Below, piece by piece: positions 60,492-64,000 of a stretch of 64,000 nt of DNA. The notes beneath the pieces were generated by a model, which was not told where the DNA came from, made no database searches, and worked only from the letters and a program-made list of their open reading frames with translations. A program made the translations under genes and the position numbers. This DNA comes from Amycolatopsis roodepoortensis (GTDB taxonomy: Bacteria > Actinomycetota > Actinomycetes > Mycobacteriales > Pseudonocardiaceae), in NCBI RefSeq assembly GCF_014873915.1, contig NZ_JADBEJ010000001.1:1364001-1428000 (forward strand), given 5' to 3'. How positions within the stretch are numbered: position 1 is the first letter of the stretch; the number at the start of each line of letters is the position of its first letter.

Positions 60492-60539
60492 GACCGCTTA
60501 GTCGGTCTGTATATACGTTCGTGACCTATTAGGGTCACG
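60492..60539. promoter_or_regulatory. Two palindromic operators upstream of the MFS-hydrolase operon
   Basis: Site 1: GACCG-N6-CGGTC (60492-60507). Site 2: CGTGACC-N6-GGTCACG (60520-60539). Between them TGTATATACG is a likely promoter core. TetR operators are often 16-20 bp palindromes of this kind, and TetR regulator genes lie on both sides (57552-58181 and 60721-61332). The start codon of the transporter is 70 bp away. Confidence 0.6.
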
Positions 60540-60720
60540 TGTGTGACATCGGTTCCTACCTCGGTCTGCGCTCTGGGTGTGTCGCCAGAACTGTGGCGGG
60601 CCCGGCCATCGACGTTGCGAAAGCCACTTTCGTAACCTTCAACGTTGCGAAAGTGGCTTTCGCAACCCCGGTCAAGACCGGCCTTCAGCCTCTGTCGGGG
60701 TCGGAAAGCGTCCGGCCGGC
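60540..60720. other. Rest of the intergenic gap: no gene, repeats only
   Basis: Between the operator block and the end of the second tetR gene I see only the two palindromic elements listed separately. No open frame there has gene-like features. Confidence 0.6.
60614..60666. repeat. Two copies of the 23-bp palindromic element
   Basis: Copies at 60614-60636 (one mismatch, CTTTCGTAAC arm, CCA centre) and 60644-60666 (perfect, TGG centre), separated by CTTCAAC-like spacer bases. They lie downstream of the second tetR gene, at its transcript end. Confidence 0.9.
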
Positions 60721-61332
60721 TCAGGTGGCCTGGCGCAGCAACTGGATCAGCGCGTTGAACGAGGCGGTCATGTCGGCCTCGTCGGCGTCCAGGAGCCACT
60801 GGAACTGCATGCCGTCCATTACCGCGATCACCAGGGGCGCCACTGCTTCCGGGGTGAGGTTCCCCGGCAGGCGGTCGCCGAATTCCCGGCGCAGGGTCTC
60901 GGTCAGCGAGGCGCGGATCGTGGCGTAGCGGCGAGTGAAGAACTCGCGTGCCGGGTGGTCGCCCGTGACGCTCTCGCCGAGCAGGGCGGAGAACGTCTGG
61001 ACCACGCCTGGCCTGCTCGCGTTGTATTCCACGAGGGTGGCCAGCAGGTCCAGTGGCCATGGGCCCGTCGCCTGCTCGGTGGTGCCGGCGGTGTCCCATT
61101 CGTCGCGCGCCTCGAGCAGGGCGACGAGCAGGTCCTCCTTGGTGGGGAAGTAGTGCAGGAGGCCCTGCTGGGTGATGCCGACGCGTTCGGCGACGGCGGC
61201 CAGGGAGGCGCCGCGGTAGCCGCGTTCGGCGATGACGGCCATGGCCGCCCGGAGGATCTCGTTGCGCCGGTCCGCGCGTCGCCGCCCTGGGCGGGCCGCG
61301 TCGGCGTGCCCGGCCTCGTCTGTCGCGCGCAC
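60721..61332 (-). CDS. TetR-family regulator 2
   Basis: 203 residues, GTG start at 61332. Helix-turn-helix NEILRAAMAVIAERGYRGASLAAVAERVGITQQGLLHYFPTKEDLLVALLEAR (residues 24-76), then a ligand domain ending MDGMQFQWLLDADEADMTASFNALIQLL. It is divergent from the GH3 gene (134-bp gap) and upstream of the MFS-hydrolase operon, so it could control both as a glycoside-use regulon. It is probably a paralogue of TetR 1. Confidence 0.87.
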   Translation of the reverse strand: MRATDEAGHADAARPGRRRADRRNEILRAAMAVIAERGYRGASLAAVAERVGITQQGLLHYFPTKEDLLVALLEARDEWDTAGTTEQATGPWPLDLLATLVEYNASRPGVVQTFSALLGESVTGDHPAREFFTRRYATIRASLTETLRREFGDRLPGNLTPEAVAPLVIAVMDGMQFQWLLDADEADMTASFNALIQLLRQAT

Positions 61333-61466
61333 AGGACAAGGGTAACCGGTGGCCCGTGCATAACGGAACGGAAACGAAACCTACCGACCATCAAGTCTGT
61401 GGGCGACCATGGCCGGCACGGACGTGCTGTCGGACCGGCCGCCGGATCACTACAGAGGGAGTCGCA

Positions 61467-63932
61467 GTGAACAGTCACCACGCCGATCACGGGGCCGAGA
61501 TCGAGGCGGCGATCGACGTCGCCTTGCCCGCCCTCGGCCTCGACGTCAAGGCGAAACTGGTGGCGGGCCAGGGCATGTGGTCCCTGCCCGCGCTGCCGGA
61601 GATCGGCCTGCGGTCGCTGGTGATGTCCGACGGCCCGATCGGGGTCCGCGGGGTTCGATGGACCGCGGCCGATCCTTCGATCGCCTTGCCGAGTCCCACC
61701 GCGATGGCGGCCACCTGGGATCCCGGACTCATCCGCCGGGCAGGCCGTCTGCTGGCGCAGGAAGCACGCCGCAAGGGCGTGCACGTGCTGCTGGCGCCGA
61801 CGGTCAACCTGCACCGTTCGCCCTTGGGCGGCAGGCATTTCGAGTGCTATTCCGAAGACCCGTTCCTCACCGGCGCGATCGGGACAGGGTACGTGCGCGG
61901 CGTGCAGGAAGGCGGCGTCGGAACCACCGTCAAGCACTTCGTCGCCAACGACGCCGAGACCGACCGGTTCACCGTCGACAACCTCGTCGACGAGCGCACA
62001 CTCCGCGAGCTGTACCTGACGCCGTTCGAGATGATCGTCGCCGGTGCGAAGCCGTGGGGCGTGATGGCGGCCTACAACTCGGTGAACGGTCCGACGATGA
62101 CCGAGCACGACGAACTGCAGAACGGGGTCCTGCGGGGAGAGTGGGGCTTCGACGGCGCCATCGTCTCCGACTGGTTCGCCACCCGGTCCACCACGGGCGC
62201 CATCGACGGCGGGCTCGACGTCGCGATGCCCGGCCCGCACACGGTCTACGGCGAAGCGTTGGCCGCGGCCGTCCGCGCCGGTGAGGTGGAAGAGTCCACA
62301 GTGGATGAAGCGGTCCGCCGGGTGCTGCGCCTGGCCGCGCGGACCGGCGTCTGGGACCGGGTCGCTCCGGCGGTGGCGGCGGACGAGCTGCCCGCCCCGC
62401 TCGACGGCGTGGCGATGGCGAGGGAACTCGCCGGACGGGCGTTCGTGCTCCTGCGTAATCGGGACGAGGTGCTCCCGCTGGACGCCGCCCGCCACGGCAC
62501 CGTCGCCCTGATCGGCGCGGCCGCGCGGGACGCCCGGGTGCTGGGCGGCGGCTCGGTCCAGGTGTTCCCGGAGCATGTGGTGTCCCCGCTGGAGGGTCTG
62601 CGGGCAGCGCTGCCGGAGGGGGCCTTGACCTACCGTATCGGCGCCGACCCGACCGACGAGCTCAGCGTCGCGGGGAACGGTTTCGAGCTCCGCGCGGTGT
62701 GCCGGGACGCCGAGGGAACGGTGCTGGGTGAGGACACGCTGCCGCACGGCATGGTGCAGTGGTTCGGTACCGACCTGCCCGACGGGGTCACGCTCGACCG
62801 CCTGCATTCGGTCGAGATCACCGGCAGGTTCACCCCGCGCGAGTCCGGGCTGCATTCGTTCGGTACCAAGGGGCTCGGCGCGTTCACCCTGTCCGTCGAC
62901 GGCACGGTGCTCTTCGACGGTGTCGCGGTCGCCGACGGCCTCGACCCCTTCGAGGCGTTCTTCGCCGCTCCGGCCGAACGGGCCAAGGCGGAGCTCGTCG
63001 CGGGAAAGACCGTCGAGGTCGGCCTGATCTACACCGTTCCCGACCTGACGGGGGCGCCGGTCGCGAGCATCAGTTGCGCGCTGGTGCACCGCGAGCCTCA
63101 GCTCGACGCCGACGAGCTGATCGAGGAGGCGGTGGCCGCCGCGTCGGTGTCCGACGCCGCGATCGTGGTCGTGGCGACCACCGAGCGCGTGGAGAGCGAA
63201 GGATTCGACCGCGCCGACCTGCGGCTGCCGGGCCGCCAGGACGAACTGGTGCAGAGGGTGGCCGCGGTCAACCCGCGCACGATCGTGGTGGTCAACGCCG
63301 GCTCCCCGGTGGAGATGCCGTGGCGCGACGAGGTCGCCGCGGTGATGCTGAGCTGGTTCCCCGGACAGGAGGGCGGTTCCGCGCTCGCCGACGTGCTGCT
63401 CGGCGACACCGAACCCGGTGGCAGGCTGCCCACCACCTGGCCTGTCCGCCTGGACGACGCGCCGGTCACCCAGGTGCGCCCTCGGGACGGGAAGCTCAGC
63501 TACGACGAGGGTGTCTTCATCGGCTACCGCGCCTGGCAGCGGGGCGACGCCGAACCGGCCTACTGGTTCGGGCACGGACTCGGCTACACCGAATGGTCCT
63601 ATGAGGACGCCCGCGTCGTCGGACCGGACACTGTGGACGGTGACGGGCGGGTCATGGTGACCGTGCACAACTCCGGCATCCGCGACGGCCGCGAGGTCGT
63701 CCAGGTGTACGCCTCCCGCCCGGACAGCGCGGTGGACCGGCCGCACCGGTGGCTCGCCGGTTTCGCGACCGTGAAATGCGCCGCCGGGGCGCGGGCCACG
63801 GTGGAGATCACCCTTCCCCGGCGGGTCTTCGCGCACTGGGACGGCGAATGGGCTGTCGAAGCCGGCGAGTTCGAGCTCCACATCGGACGATCGGTGGCGG
63901 ACGGAAGGCTCGTCCGCACTGTGACTCCCTGA
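61467..63932 (+). CDS. Family 3 glycoside hydrolase with PA14 insert (beta-glucosidase-like)
   Basis: 821 residues, GTG start behind GAGGGAG. N-terminal GH3 barrel (about 10-300): VMSDGPIGVRG, PTVNLHRSPLGGRHFECYSEDP, TVKHFVANDAETDR and the nucleophile Asp235 in GAIVSDWFATRS. Then the second GH3 domain start (RAFVLLRNRDEVLPLD), a PA14-type sugar-binding insert (about 400-540; VEITGRFTPRESGLHSFGTKGLGAFTLSVDGTVLFDG), the rest of domain two (DAAIVVVATTERVESEGFDR, AVMLSWFPGQEGGSALADVLLGDTEPGGRLPTTWP) and a C-terminal fibronectin-III-like domain (DGREVVQVYASRPDSAVDRPHRWLAGF). No signal peptide is present, so it is cytoplasmic and would act on imported oligosaccharides or glycosides. Confidence 0.93.
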   Translation: MNSHHADHGAEIEAAIDVALPALGLDVKAKLVAGQGMWSLPALPEIGLRSLVMSDGPIGVRGVRWTAADPSIALPSPTAMAATWDPGLIRRAGRLLAQEARRKGVHVLLAPTVNLHRSPLGGRHFECYSEDPFLTGAIGTGYVRGVQEGGVGTTVKHFVANDAETDRFTVDNLVDERTLRELYLTPFEMIVAGAKPWGVMAAYNSVNGPTMTEHDELQNGVLRGEWGFDGAIVSDWFATRSTTGAIDGGLDVAMPGPHTVYGEALAAAVRAGEVEESTVDEAVRRVLRLAARTGVWDRVAPAVAADELPAPLDGVAMARELAGRAFVLLRNRDEVLPLDAARHGTVALIGAAARDARVLGGGSVQVFPEHVVSPLEGLRAALPEGALTYRIGADPTDELSVAGNGFELRAVCRDAEGTVLGEDTLPHGMVQWFGTDLPDGVTLDRLHSVEITGRFTPRESGLHSFGTKGLGAFTLSVDGTVLFDGVAVADGLDPFEAFFAAPAERAKAELVAGKTVEVGLIYTVPDLTGAPVASISCALVHREPQLDADELIEEAVAAASVSDAAIVVVATTERVESEGFDRADLRLPGRQDELVQRVAAVNPRTIVVVNAGSPVEMPWRDEVAAVMLSWFPGQEGGSALADVLLGDTEPGGRLPTTWPVRLDDAPVTQVRPRDGKLSYDEGVFIGYRAWQRGDAEPAYWFGHGLGYTEWSYEDARVVGPDTVDGDGRVMVTVHNSGIRDGREVVQVYASRPDSAVDRPHRWLAGFATVKCAAGARATVEITLPRRVFAHWDGEWAVEAGEFELHIGRSVADGRLVRTVTP

Positions 63933-63967
63933 TCGTGAGCCTGTCCGTCATCCGAAGGGAAACTTCC

Positions 63968-64000
63968 ATGGAAACACGTTCGGTCCTCAAGGCCGGTGCC
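63968..64000 (+). CDS. Start of another gene (truncated by window end)
   Basis: ATG at 63968 preceded by GAAGGGA; the first eleven codons read METRSVLKAGA. The Arg and Lys followed by a hydrophobic beginning could be the start of a signal peptide, but too little is present to assign anything. It lies 35 bp after the GH3 gene on the same strand. Confidence 0.45.
   Translation, partial: METRSVLKAGA

Overview
The window is high-GC actinomycete DNA. GTG starts, GGAGG-type ribosome binding sites, an ECF41 sigma factor and many small regulators all fit, and the overall look (including a recurring 23-bp palindrome in gene gaps) suggests a Pseudonocardiales genome, most likely Amycolatopsis. The genus is an inference from style, not from a marker gene.

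Left part (1-14.6 kb). After the tail of a membrane protein, a tandem-repeat patch, a pyruvyltransferase-like gene and an OmpA-type lipoprotein comes a taurine/sulfonate dissimilation island. An IclR regulator heads a leftward operon with CobS- and CobT-like AAA+/VWA genes. The divergent rightward genes are xsc (sulfoacetaldehyde acetyltransferase), tpa (taurine:pyruvate aminotransferase) and pta (phosphate acetyltransferase). Next follow a YeiH/TauZ-type putative sulfite/sulfate exporter with its divergent LysR regulator and an amino-acid permease. Together these could take in an aminosulfonate, deaminate it, release sulfite and acetyl phosphate, make acetyl-CoA and export the sulfur anion.

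Middle-left (14.6-26.5 kb). This is a patchwork of regulator/enzyme pairs: ECF41 sigma factor SigJ; a haloalkane-dehalogenase-like hydrolase lacking its catalytic His; an HxlR regulator with an acetyl-CoA hydrolase/transferase; a marR-P450-hydrolase(frameshifted)-merR operon; an S-adenosylmethionine methyltransferase; a small secreted protein; an EamA exporter; and a LacI/PhyH pair with a perfect palindromic operator.

Centre (26.9-51.5 kb). An eight-gene rightward hybrid NRPS/PKS cluster, almost wholly stitched together by 4-bp ATGA/GTGA overlaps and preceded by a 22-codon leader ORF. Modules in order are A-T-KS; A-T-C-T; KS-AT-KR-DH-T; C-A(Asn)-T; C-A(Ser)-T-TE fused to an MFS exporter; two tandem ATP-grasp ligases; and a TauD/SyrP-like dioxygenase. 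Specificity codes read from the sequence are Asn (DLTKVGEVG) and Ser (DVWHVSLID); the first two A domains are not assignable with confidence. The TE has Cys instead of Ser at the nucleophile position, the first KS has no AT, and the KR precedes the DH. I do not recognise the product; it is the best candidate for an undescribed system in this window.

Right part (51.5-64 kb). An Lrp/AsnC-type regulator is divergent from an M20 amidohydrolase and MHS-family transporter. Then come an SDR/XRE pair, a small membrane protein, a TetR-hydrolase-MFS group, a second TetR and a PA14-containing family 3 glycoside hydrolase, and finally the first codons of another gene at the window edge.
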